The notes under the pieces are model-generated. The model did no database searches. It saw nothing but the letters and a program-made list of their open reading frames with translations, and had not been told where the DNA came from. The position numbers were made by a program, and so were the translations under genes. Positions 1 to 12,200 of a stretch of DNA of 64,000 bases are shown in pieces. The stretch's first letter is position 1, and each line of letters begins with the position of its first letter. The DNA comes from Rhodococcus sp. WMMA185 (GTDB lineage Bacteria; Actinomycetota; Actinomycetes; Mycobacteriales; Mycobacteriaceae), in the NCBI RefSeq assembly GCF_001767395.1, contig NZ_CP017014.1:3232501-3296500 (forward strand). Direction: 5' to 3'.

Positions 1-101
1 GCAATGGCCAGAGCGAGATTCGCGGGCCCGAACCCGACACCCACGATATCTCGCTCTGGAAGATCATCGGTTCCGACAATCTTCGGCGATTCACTCATCA
101 T
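1..101 (-). CDS. L-ornithine N5-monooxygenase, N-terminal part only (runs off the window)
   Basis: Only the first ~33 codons are in the window. The reading from the minus strand starts MMSESPKIVG and reaches DIVGVGFGPANLAL, which is the FAD-binding GxGxxN signature of the lysine/ornithine N-hydroxylase family (SidA/PvdA/IucD type). These NADPH- and FAD-dependent enzymes hydroxylate the side-chain amine of ornithine or lysine to make the hydroxamate precursor of siderophores. The start at 101 (or the second ATG at 98) follows a GAGGACGG ribosome binding site. The gene lies downstream of the NRPS on the same strand, and the NRPS has hydroxyornithine-type adenylation pockets, so ornithine is the likely substrate. 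Ornithine versus lysine cannot be told from this fragment alone. Confidence 0.8.
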   Translation of the reverse strand, partial: MMSESPKIVGTDDLPERDIVGVGFGPANLALAI

Positions 102-179
102 TCGTCATCCGTCCTCGACGCCGTGCCGTACTCGGCCCAGCCACCGTCCGCTCGAAACTGTAGCGAAGCCTATCCTTAT

Positions 180-198
180 TTAGGTTCCCGTAACAAGC
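180..198. promoter_or_regulatory. Weak IdeR/DtxR-like box upstream of the monooxygenase
   Basis: The left half TTAGGTT is perfect and a TAAC core follows, giving about 11 of 19 matches to the IdeR consensus TTAGGTTAGGCTAACCTAA. It lies about 80 bp upstream of the monooxygenase start and 60 bp beyond the NRPS stop. The right half is poor, so it is a candidate only. Confidence 0.3.
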
Positions 199-257
199 CG
201 TAAATCGCTGAACTCAGGCCCCATTGTTCACAGAAATGAGATCTCGGTCACCCCTGA

Positions 258-3200
258 TCATCGAATGTTGCCAGTCCACTGAGCGGCCAGGCTCGACATC
301 TCCGATGCCCAGCAGCGGACCGTCTCGACGTCCAGTACTTCCGAGGAGAACGAGAAGTACGCGTGCACGGGCCCGTCGTCGATCGGTTCGTAGAAACTGA
401 GCGTCAGATCCACATCCGGAACGCCCACCGGGACCGGCATCAGTGCACCCAATGCGTCCAGATGATCGAGCCTCGCCTGTTCGTGGTGTACGAGCATGAC
501 CTGCGGGCGCAGCACGGCCGACCCATCTCCCACAGCGTCCACGACATCCGCGAAGGCCACGTCCTGATTGTCGAGCGCATCGAGATTCGATCTGCGGATA
601 CGCTGCAGCAGCTCTACGGGATCCGGATCGCCGCTCGTATCCGTTCGCAACAGAACGATGTTGAAGAAGCAACCGATCAGCGCGTCGAGTGCTTGCTCGG
701 AGCGACCCGCAACCAGCGATCCGAGCGGAATATCCGTGCCGGCGCCGTGACGGGTCAGCACGGTCGCGAGAGCGGCCTGCAGCACCATGAACAGACTCGT
801 TCCGGTATCCCTAGCGAAAGCATCGATCGAAGAATGCAATTCCGAGTCGATCTCGACAGGTATCAACTGCAGAGTCACTTCTGGGGTCCGGGATCCGGAC
901 CCGCTCGGTGCCGGTAGCTCGAGCCGGGGCGGCATGCCGGCCAATCTCTCCCGCCAGTAGGCGAGCTGGCGGGAATATCGACTGTCCGGATCGTGGGGAT
1001 CGCCGGTCAGCGCCTCATGCCACACGACGTAATCGGGGTACTCGACAGTTAGTGGTTCCCAGTCGGGTTCGTCGCCGCTGGACCGGGAAGCGTACGCGCC
1101 CATCAGATCGCTGAGCAGCGGCACCACCGACCACTCGTCCACCGCAATGTAGTGCATCGCCAGGAGCAGCACCTGCGTGCCGTCCGCAGCGCTGACGAGA
1201 TGAGCCCGTAGCGGTGCCTGTTCGGTGAGGTCCATTGGCTGTTGCGCCAACTCGAAGACCGTCCGGTGTACGTCACCGCCACCGACGTCGACGACTGCGA
1301 GAACAGGGCGAACCGCTTCCCGCGCGACAACGGTATCGCCGAGTTCGGCGTACACAGTGCGCAGTGGTTCGTGCCGGGACGTGACGTCGTCGAGTGCCCG
1401 TGCCAGGATTTCCGGATCAACTGTGCCGCGAATCTGCACCGACAGTGCGTGACTGGCCTGCGCCTCGGCGCCCCCCGCGCGGAATTGCCTCCAGAACCGC
1501 CGTTGCGGTCCGGACAGCGGTAGCGTCTCCGGCCTTGGGCCTGCGGGCACCAGTACCGGCCGGCCGGATCTGGCCGCGCCGGCGACGATCTCGGAGAGTC
1601 CGGCCACAGTGGAACTGTCGAACACGTCCCTGATGGTCAGGTCGACTCCGAACCGCTTGCGAAGGGTTCCAACCAACCTCATCGACGCCATGGAGTTGCC
1701 GCCGAGGTCGAAGAAGTTGTCGTGGATGCCCACTGAGGGCAGGTGCAGGATCTCGGCGAATACCTCCGCTATCTCTTTCTGCTGCGGGGTCTGCGCGGCG
1801 ACGACCCCGGTCAGCGCCGACCAGTCCGGTCGCGGAAGCGCCTTGCGGTCGAGTTTGCCGTTGGGGGTCAGCGGCAGATCGCCGTCGAGAACGACGACCA
1901 CGGTCGGCACCATGTAGTCCGGCAGGCGGTCGGCGGCATGGGCACGCAGTGCCTGTGGATCGACGCGCTCGGCCCGGCCATCGGACACGGTCACGTAGCC
2001 GACGAGGCGGACGATGTCGCCCTCCCGATCCGCCAGCACCGCCGACTGTTTCACATCGGCGTGGCTACCGAGGGCCGCGATGATCTCGCCGAGTTCGATA
2101 CGGAATCCGCGAATCTTCACCTGATCATCGACACGTCCGAGGAAGTCGATATTTCCGTCCGCCCGCCAGCGCGCACGGTCGCCGGTCCGGTACATCCGAG
2201 ATCCAGCCTCACCGAACGGGTTCGATACGAATCGTCCGGAGGTGAGGGCAGACTTCCCCAGGTATCCGCGGGCGAGACCGCGTCCGGCGATGTACAACTC
2301 GCCCGCCACCCCGGGCGGAACCGGATTCAGCAGATCGTCGAGTACGTACGCCTGCTCGTTGGGATCAGGAATTCCGATCGGTACTGCCGAGTCCCATCCA
2401 GGCCGGGCCTGCCACAGGGTGTTGTTGACGGTGGCTTCGGTGAGACCATATGCCGCCAACAGATTCAGCCGCTCGGCCCAGCGGCCGATCAGTTCGGGCG
2501 GCACGGTCTCCGTACCCACCAGCACCGTGCACCCTGCCGGGACATCGCATCCGGGCGGTAGCGCCGCCATCAACGACGGCGGAATGATCGCGTGCGTCAC
2601 AGCGTGTTCGGCCATGAAGTCGGTGAGCTCCGGGCCCGCCACACGGGACTCGTCCGGCACGATCACCAAACGCGAACCCGTGCACAGCGCCATGGACAGC
2701 TCGAACACGGCGACGTCGAATCCGATCGAGGCGAACTGCATCACCACCGAGCCGCGAACCAGTCGCATTCTCTCCTCGGCCGTGGCGACGAGGCTGGGAA
2801 TTCCGTCGTGAGTAAGGACCGCGCCCTTGGGTTTGCCGGTCGAACCCGATGTGTAGATGACGTACGCGGCATGGTCCAGGCCGCTCGGCGGGTGTGGCAG
2901 GTCCACACCATCGGCGCCGTCGAGTTCGGCGATGATCGACGGATCGTCGATGACAACGCGGTCGAGTGTGTTTGCCTTGGCGATGTAGGTGCTGTCCCGC
3001 ACCGTTGTCACCAACACCTGTGCGGCCGAATCGGCAAGCATGTAGGAGATGCGCTCTGCCGGGTGGTTCAGATCGAGCGGCAGGTACGCCGCTCCGAGCC
3101 TGAGCACACCGACGACTGTCGCCACCATCTCGATCGACCGCGGTAGCGCCAATCCCACCACGCTTTCGACGGATACACCGCGCCGATGCAAGAGTGCGGC

Positions 3201-6200
3201 AATGCGGTCGGCTCGGTCGCTCAGTTCTGCATATGTCACCTGACCGTGCGAGTCGATCACAGCGACAGCCTCCGGGGTCGACGCGACGTGGCGCATGAAC
3301 GCCTCGAAGAACGTCTCCTCCGGTACCTCCTGCCCTGTGTCGTTGAACCCGTGCAACACCAGATCACGCTCGTCGTCGAGAAAGACGTCGAGATCGCCGA
3401 TCACCACACCGGAATCGGACGCCAGTGCATCGAGAACCGCGATCTGACGGCGCGCGATCTTCGCCGCGGTATCGCGATCGAAGAGGTCGGAGCCGTACTC
3501 GAGGCGCAATTCCACGCGCTCGGCGTCGAGGTACTCGGTGTAGTTGAACACCAGATCGAACTTGGCCGTGCGCTCTTCGAACGAGACCGGGACGGCCCCT
3601 TCCGCAACCACCGAGTCGGACGCCCGGGTGTGGTAGCCGACCATCACCTGGAACAGCGGGTTCCGGGCCGGAGTGCGTGCGGGATTCACCCTCTCCACAA
3701 CGGTTTCGAAGGGGACGTCCGCATTCGCGAAGGCCGCCAGGTCTGTGTCGCGGACCCGAGCCAGCAGTTCGTCGAAGGTGGGGTTGCCCGACACGTCGGT
3801 CCGCAACACTACGGTGTTGACGAAGAAGCCGATCAGCTCGTCCAGTCCCTGCTCGCTGCGCCCGGCGACCGGCGCGCCGAGCGGCAGGTCATCGCCCGCA
3901 CCAAGCCGGTGCAGCAACGCTGCGGACGCCGCGTGCAGAACCATGAACATGGTGGCTCCCGACGCCCGTGCGAGAGACCGTAGGGCCCGTGTGGTCGCGG
4001 CGTCGAGTGTCATCTCGATTGCTCCGCCTGTGAAACTCGGCCAGGCGGGGCGAGTGTGATCGGTGGGGAGCGCCAACTCCTCCGGGACCGAATCGAGTGT
4101 CTTTGCCCAGTAGCCGAGTTGACCGCTCATGACACTCGAGGGGTCGTCCGGGTCACCGAGCAGATCTCGTTGCCACAGCGTGTAGTCGGCATACTGCACG
4201 CCGAGCGGTTCCCACGATGGTGCCGCTCCCTGCGCCCGGGCGGTATACGCGGTCATCAGATCGCGCAGGAATGGGCGGTCCGACCACTCGTCGGTGGTGA
4301 TGTGGTGCAGCACTATCGCCAGCACCTGTTCCCCGGCGACCGTGATCAGCCTTGCCCGGATCGGGATCTCCGCGCCCAAATCGAACGGGCGGCCCACGGT
4401 CTCGGCGACCAATTGGGCGAGTTCGGCTTCCGTGGCGTCACACTCGGTCACCTCGGGGCGAACGTCGTTCAGGATCAACTGAATCGGTTCGCCGTCGTGC
4501 TCTCCGAAGACCGTCCGCAAAGACTCGTGCCGCCTCACCACGTCGGTCAGTGCCTGCTGGAACAACCCCGGGTCGAGTGCTGCTTGCAGCCGCAGGACGA
4601 TCGGGAAGTTGTATGCAGCAGATGCCCCGTCGATCTGCTGCAACAGCCAGAGTCGTTGTTGCGCAGCAGAGAGCGGCAGATTCTCGGGCCTCGGCCGTGC
4701 TACCAGGGCGGGCCGTTTCGAGCTCGTGTCGTTGCCGATACGGGAAGCCAGCTCCGCGACAGTGGGTGCCTCGAACAGATCGCGCATGGTCAAGTCCGCC
4801 TCGAGCGCACTCCGTGCACGACTGATCAGCCTCGTCGCCAGCAGCGAATGACCACCGAGATCGAAGAAGTTGTCGTCGATGCCGGGAGTCGGAACCCCGA
4901 GAACCTCTCCGAACAGACCGGCCAGGATGCGTTCGGTGTCGTTGCTCGGCTGCGTCCGTTCGCCACCGCGGGCACCCAGAACCTCATCCGCGGACGGCAG
5001 CGCCTTGACGTCGAGTTTGCCGTTCATCGTCATCGGCAAGCTGTCGACCTCGATGATCGCGGCCGGCACCATGTAGTCGGGCAGCAGCCCACGCACCGCC
5101 GGACGGTACTGGTCGGCACCCTGCGAGCCGCGAGGGCGTGCGGACACCACGTACCCGACCAGACGGGTGAATCCACCGGGGCCCGAATCGACCACGACAG
5201 TCGCCTGGCGCACAGTGTCCAACGATTCGAGCGCCGAGGAGATCTCGCCCAACTCCACCCGATGACCACGAATCTTCACCTGATCGTCGGTGCGGCCGAG
5301 GTAGTCGAGGTTTCCGTCCATGCGGCGACGCACCAGATCGCCCGTCCGATACATACGTACGGACTCCTCGAACGGGTTCGCCACGAAACGCTCCGCCGTC
5401 AGCGCGAATCGGCCCAGATAGCCTCGAGCCAACCCGACCCCGGAGATGTACAACTCGCCGGTGACACCGTCCGGAACCGGACGAAGCCAAGGATCGAGCA
5501 CGTAGGCTGACGTGTTCCAGATCGGCGCGCCGATCGTCGACGTGGCACTGTCCGCGGTACTCGCGCCGAGAGTGTTGATCGTGTACTCGGTCGGGCCGTA
5601 CAGGTTGTATCCAAAGGTCCCGTCGGTGTCGCGCAACCGGTTCCACACCGAATCCGACACTGCCTCGCCGCCGAGCAGCACCAGTGGTGGCCGGTGGCGT
5701 CCTGGGCTGTCTTCGAGTAGCCCCTCCTCGAAGAGATGCTGCGCGTACGTCGGCGTCACATTGACGACGTCGATCTCGCGGGCGTCGCAGTAGGCGACGA
5801 GGGCCTCGGCATCGCGTCGGAGGTTCTCGTCGCATATGTGTACCTCATGGCCCTCCACCAGCCACAACAACTCTTCCCACGACATGTCGAATGCAAACGA
5901 CACGGTGTGCGCGATTCGCAGTCGCCGTCCACCCGTCGCTCTCACCGCGGGGTCGAAGATCGCCTCGCGGTGATTGAGCTGCATATTGGTCAGACCGCGG
6001 TACCCGGTCACGACACCCTTCGGCTTCCCCGTCGATCCCGAGGTGTAGATGACGTATGCCGGGTGCTCGAGTCGCCTGGGATTTCCGGGCGCGAAACCGC
6101 GGAGTTCGGCATCGGACAGTGGCGCGGACGGGACTGCCGTGAAGTCCACTTCGTCGAGGACGAGCACGTCCACCGCGGCCGCGGCCAGGGTCTGCGCGAG

Positions 6201-9200
6201 CGACGACGTGGTCACCAGTGTGGTCGGGCCCGCGTCCTCGAGCATTCCGATCAAGCGCTCTGCCGGGTGATCGAGTTCGAGCGGCAGGTATGCCGAACCG
6301 GTGCGCAGCACAGCGAACAGCGCCACCACCATCTCCACCGACCGAGGCAGGGCAAGAGCCACGATCTGTTCGGGGCCTGCCCCGTGACCGAGCAGGAGCC
6401 TGGCCATCCGATTCACGTCGGCGTCGAGTTCGGCGTAGCTCACCGTCCGTTCACCGAAGACCAGGGCAGTCTCGTCGGGCTGAACGCGCGCGATATCCCC
6501 GAGCAACTCTGCAACCGTCGCGTCGGGTAGCGGCCTCGGCTCGCTGGGCACCGGCTCGGCGGCTCCGACGATTCCGGCGACCGCGCCCGTGACGTCGGTG
6601 GACCATTGCTCGAGAACGGCCACGAACCGGGACAGCATGCGTTCGACGCGATAGTCCGCGACCGTCTCGGGGTGGAACTCGAACTTCACTTTCACACTCG
6701 CCCCCGGCGTCACGACGACCGTGACCGGGTAGTGGGTGTGATCGATGCTGTCGCCGCCACTGATGTCGTGCGCATCGTTGAGGGCCGACACCTGCTTCTC
6801 GTCCACGAAGTTCTGCAGCACGTACAACACGTCGAACAGCCGGCGATGCTCGGTGACCCGCTGAATGGATGCCAACCCGAGATAGTCGTAGGGGCTCAGC
6901 GACAACCGGTCGGACTGTGTCCGGCGCAGTAGGTCGACCACACTCTCGTTCGGACGCAACGTCATCCGGACGGGAACCGTATTGAGGAACATCCCAGCCA
7001 CCCCGTCCAGCCCCGGAACCTCCGGCGGGCGACCGGCGACGGTGGTGCCGAAAACCAGGTCCTGACGCCCAGTCTCGACCCCGAGAACGACGGCCAGAGC
7101 CGCGCTGAGCACCGCATTGAGCGTGACACCCGCACCTCTGGCGCTCGCGCGCAGTCGCTCGCTCAGTTCCTCAGGCAGCACCGCATCGTACTGCCGGGGC
7201 GGCAGCGGATCCCCTGGGGAACTCACCGCGAGCTGTGTCGGTTCCTCGAGTCCGCGCAGCGCCTCGGCCCACGCGGCCTGCGCGGCGCCGGTGTCCCGCG
7301 CGGCGAGCCAGGTCAGATAGTCCTCGAATGTACCTTCGGGGGAACCGAACCCGGAGTCGTCGCCACCCGATTCGTAGAGAGCCAGCAACTGGCTCACCAC
7401 GATCGAATTGGACCATCCGTCCCACAGCAGGAACTGGCGGTTGACCACCAGGCGATCGTGCGTGTCCGTCAGACGCAGAACCATGACCCGCCACAGCGGG
7501 GGTGAGGTGAGATCGAACGGCGTCAGCCGATCCTGTGCCGCCAACTCGGCAGCGCGGGCGTTTCGATCGCCCTCGTCGAGTTCACGAAGATCGAACTCGA
7601 CGATCGGAACGTCTAGGCCGGAAGCGACGAACTGTACAGGCGCGCTGAGTCCTTCGCTGACGAAACCCGCTCTCAGGGTGGGATTGCGGCGCTGGAGAGT
7701 TCGCAGAGCGCCGGCGAGGCGTTCGATGTCGAGGCGATGCCCGAAGTCCAGGGTGAACTGCGCCGTGTAGATGTCGGACCCGGCGTCGAACCCGGCCTGA
7801 AAGTACAGACCTTCCTGTAGCGGCGACAGCGGCAGTATCGTGTCGACCCCGGTAGGACTTGCCGCCACTATCCGATCGACCTCTCGCTGCTTCAGCGTCA
7901 CGAGCGGGAGATCGGACGGGGTCAGGATCGCCGGTCCGTCGTGTGCCGCCGCGGCGTCGGCGAGATCGCGCAGCGCCCTCACCCAGCCGTCGCTGATCGC
8001 GATCGCATCGTCCTCGCTGAGGTCGTCCTCCGACCAGGCGAAGACCGCCTGCAGTTCGGCGCCATGCTCGGCTTCCTCGCACAGCGCATTGATCACGAGC
8101 CGATAGGGTCCACCCAAGTCTCCGTCGGGATCGGTTGCCAGGGAATCGGATTCGGCAGCATACGTCCAGACACCGGTCTCCGCCTGCGGCAGGCGGCCGA
8201 GGTAGTTGAACAGCACCTGCGACTCCGACCTTGCCTCGAGCACTCTCGAGGTACTGGCGTTGAGGTACCGGAGCATTCCGTAGCCGATTCCGCCGTCGGG
8301 CGCGCCGCGCAACCGTTCCTTGACGTCCTTCAGCGTCTCTAGTGCATCTCCCCGGCTGCCCAACCGGACCGGGGTGACATTGGTGATCCAGCCGACGGTG
8401 CGGGATAGATCCACGCCCCGGGCCAACTCCTCGCGTCCGTGCCGCTCGAGGTCCACCAGCAGGTCCGGACCGTGCTCGCGGCCGGCGAACCACCGGTCGA
8501 CGGCCAGAGCCAGCCCCGCGAGCAGCACATCGGTGACATCGGCGCCGACGACTCCTGGAACCCTGGTCAACAGGGTCTTCGTGAGCTCGGCGTCCACACG
8601 TACGGTGCGCCGTGCTCCGCTGCTGACAACCGCATGACCGGTGGCACCGGGTACCAGTTCCGCACCGGGTTCGGTGACCTGCAGCCAGTGATCGAGCTCC
8701 CCGAGCCGGGCGGGTTCGTGTGCCTGCTCGGTGAGTACGCGCGCGAATCCGCGCAGCGACGTACCCACCGGGTCGAGTGCCGCGGGTTGACCGCTGTCGG
8801 TGGCCACCCACGCCATGGCCAGGTCCTCGACCAAGATCCGCCACGACACCGCGTCGACCACGAGGTGGTGAGCGACGAGCAAGAGCCTCCCGAGGTCATC
8901 CGGACCGGCGTCGAACCACACCGCAGAGAGCATGACTCCGCTGTCGGGGTCGAGGCGATCGGTGGCCGCATCGGATTCCGCCGACACCGATTCACGCAGT
9001 GCAACGTCATCGAGACCGGTGACATCGATGCGTCGCAGAGCCAGTTCCGCTGATTCGGTGATCTCGAGCGACCACACCCCCGGCGCGTGCCGAGTAAGCC
9101 GCTGCCGCAGGCCGTCGTGGTGGTCGAGTACCCCGTGCAGGGCGCGCCCGAGCACCTCGGTGCTGGTGCCGGCCGGAGTGTTCAGGAGTACCGCCTGATT

Positions 9201-12200
9201 GAAACGGTTCTTTCCGCCGCTCCACTCCGAGAGCCGGTGCACAACCGGAAGCGGCCACACGACGCCGGTCCCGGAGTCGTCCACTGCGGCGAGCGGGGCA
9301 ACGCCGGACCCGCTGACCGCTCCTGCCAGTACAGACGGCGTTCGATGCTCGAAAATCTGCCGCGGAGTGATCGTGATCCCCTCGCGGCGAGCAAGATTCA
9401 CCAGGCGAATGGCGAGGATACTGTCGCCGCCGAGCGCGAAGAAGTCATCATTCTGGCCGACTGCTTCAAGGCCGAGGATCTGGGCATAGTGGCCGGCCAG
9501 CACCGCTGCCACACCACTGTGGTCAACCGTTGCCACGTCAATCTGAGTGGTAGTGACATGCGCCGAGAAGTCTGGCGCAGGCAGGGCTTTGCGATCCAGC
9601 TTGCCGCTCGGGCTGACCGGGAACTCCGCCAGCGTCACGAACGCGACCGGCACCATGAACTCCGGCAGGGTGGCAGTCAGGCGCTGTCGGACGTCGTCCG
9701 GATCGGCGTCACCGCCCAGATACCCGACCAGTTGTTGCAGGCCCGGCCGATCCGAGCGCACGATTGCGGCCGCCTGCCGCACACCGGGGCACGCGGCCAT
9801 CTGAGCTTCGATCTCGCCCAGTTCGATGCGGAAGCCTCGCAGCTTCACCTGATCGTCTGCCCGACCGACGTACTCGACAGCACCCCCCGCGCCGATTCGA
9901 GCGATGTCACCGGTCCGGTACATCCGAGATCCCTTAGCAGAGAACGGATCAGCCACGAAACGCTCGGCGCTGAGTGCGGGCCTGCCCAAATACCCCCTGG
10001 CCAGTTGCGCCCCGGACAGATACAGCTCACCCGAAGTACCATCCGGCACCGGTTGCAGGTAGCGGTCGAGCACGTACAGACCGGTGTTGGAGGTCGGCAA
10101 GCCGATCGGCACAGACGGCGCCGAGGCTTCGATTCCCTGGACGGACGCCGCGAAGCTGACCTCCACCGACGCCTCGGTAGGACCGTAGAGGTTGTCGAGT
10201 TCCACTCCGGGCAGGACTTCGGCAACTCGCCGGGCCGACGTCACCGGCAGCGCTTCCCCACTGCAGGAGATGATGCGCAATCCGGTGCATCGCGCTGCGG
10301 CAGGCTCGGCGAGGAACGCCTCGAGCATCGACGGGACGAACCGCACCCGAGTGATCGACCGCTGGATGATGACATCCGCGAGGTATGCCGGATCCTTGTG
10401 ACCGTCCGGCCTCGCCAGGACGAGTGTCGCGCCGGCCAGCAGCGGCCCGAAGAACTCCGGGACCGACACATCGAAACTCGAGGGAGTCTTCTGCAACACA
10501 TTGTCCGAGGCCGTCATCGGCCGGAAGCGTTGCTCCCAGAGCAATCGGTTGACGATTGCGGCATGGGGTACCACAACCCCCTTGGGGCGACCGGTCGACC
10601 CCGAGGTGTAGATCACGTAAGCCGGGTGCTGCGGAGCGAGCGCGACACCGGACAGCGGCTCGGACGAGTAGCCCACGGCATCGGAAACCCGGACCTGTGG
10701 AACGTCGACACCGGCGAATGGTGCAGCCGAGTCGGTCAGAAGGCACACCGGTTCGGCGTCATCGAGCATGTACGACAATCGGTCTACGGGGTAGCTGGTA
10801 TCGAGTGGCACGTATGCGCCGCCCGCCTTCCCCACCGCCAGGAGAGCGACCATCAGGTCCAGCGAACGGGGCAACGCCACCGCCACCTTCGACTCCGGTG
10901 CCACCCCTCGCTCAACGAGCAACCGGGCCAGACGGTTGGCCCGCTCATGCAACTGCGCATACGTAAGTTGCTCGTCCTCGCTCACAACCGCCACGGCGTC
11001 GGGTGTCCGCTTCGCCTGCTCCTCGAGGAGGGCCGTCACCGTCGTCCGAGGGAACTCCACCCGTACTTCGCGCAGTGCCGTGTCGATCGACTCACGCGAG
11101 GCCAGCGCGACTCGTGACACACTCTGATCCATGTCGCGGGTCAACTCGGTGAGATATGCGACGGTCGACTCCGCGAACCGGATCGCGGTCGTCTCGTCGA
11201 TGCGCGCCGCGTCGTAATCGAGGTCGAGCGTGAGCTCGCCGCCGGGAACGACGATCAAGGTCATGGGATACGGCGGGCGTTCGTCGAATCGAATGTCCGT
11301 CACCTGCACCGCACCGGAGGGGTCGGTGAGGGCGCTTTCCCCGAGCGGATAGTTCTCGAAGACGACCAGCGTCTCGAAGAGGTTGTGCAGTCCGGCTTCC
11401 CGGCGCAGGTCGGACAGACCGAGATACTGGTGGTCGAGTAGCGTCGACTGCTCGTGCTGCCACCGGGCGAGGGTATCCACCACCGTGTCGGCGGGCCGGT
11501 ATCGCAGCCGGGTCGGAATGGTGTTGATGAACAAGCCCACCATGGTCGCGATACCGGGTAGATCGCCGCCGCGACCCGATACCGTCGACCCGAACACCAC
11601 GTCTTCTACGCCCGTCAGCCTGCCCAGAACCAGTCCCCACGTTCCGTGGACCAGCGTGCTGAGGGTCAGTCCGCGAGCGCGACCCATTGTGGTGAGTGCG
11701 GCAGTCTCTTCCGGCGGAAGCTGCATCCGTATCTTGCGGATCCCGGATTGGCCCTGCAGCAGGGGATTCGGAAGCTCCACGGGTTCCGGTAGATCGGCGA
11801 GCACTTCCCGCCACACGGCAAGCGATGCCGCACGGTCCCGGGACCCGAGCCACTCGAGGTAGCTGCGGTACGGCGTGGGTGCCGGCAGCGTCGGCGGTGT
11901 TGCCTCGGCGCTGTAGAGCGCCATCAGTTCACGCAGCATGACCGGTACCGACCAGCCGTCCGCGACGATGTGGTGGATCGACTGCAGCAGAAGGAACTTC
12001 GGTGCCGCGACTCCGTCCGCATCCCTGTCCGCGATCCTTGCAAGCGTGTAGCGCACCAGGGGCGCGCGTCCGAGGTCGAAACCGATGGCCCGGTCGGCGG
12101 CCAGCAACTCATCCACTCGCTGTGCCGGTTCCGCTTCTGCGGTCAGGTCCACCACTTCCATCGGCACCCGCACGCCGTCCCGGACAACCTGCACGATCCG

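Noticed and set aside
4056-11117. Long plus-strand readings (484 and 676 codons) within the NRPS
   Set aside because: They are antisense to intact NRPS modules and their translations are rich in Arg, His and Gln without domains.
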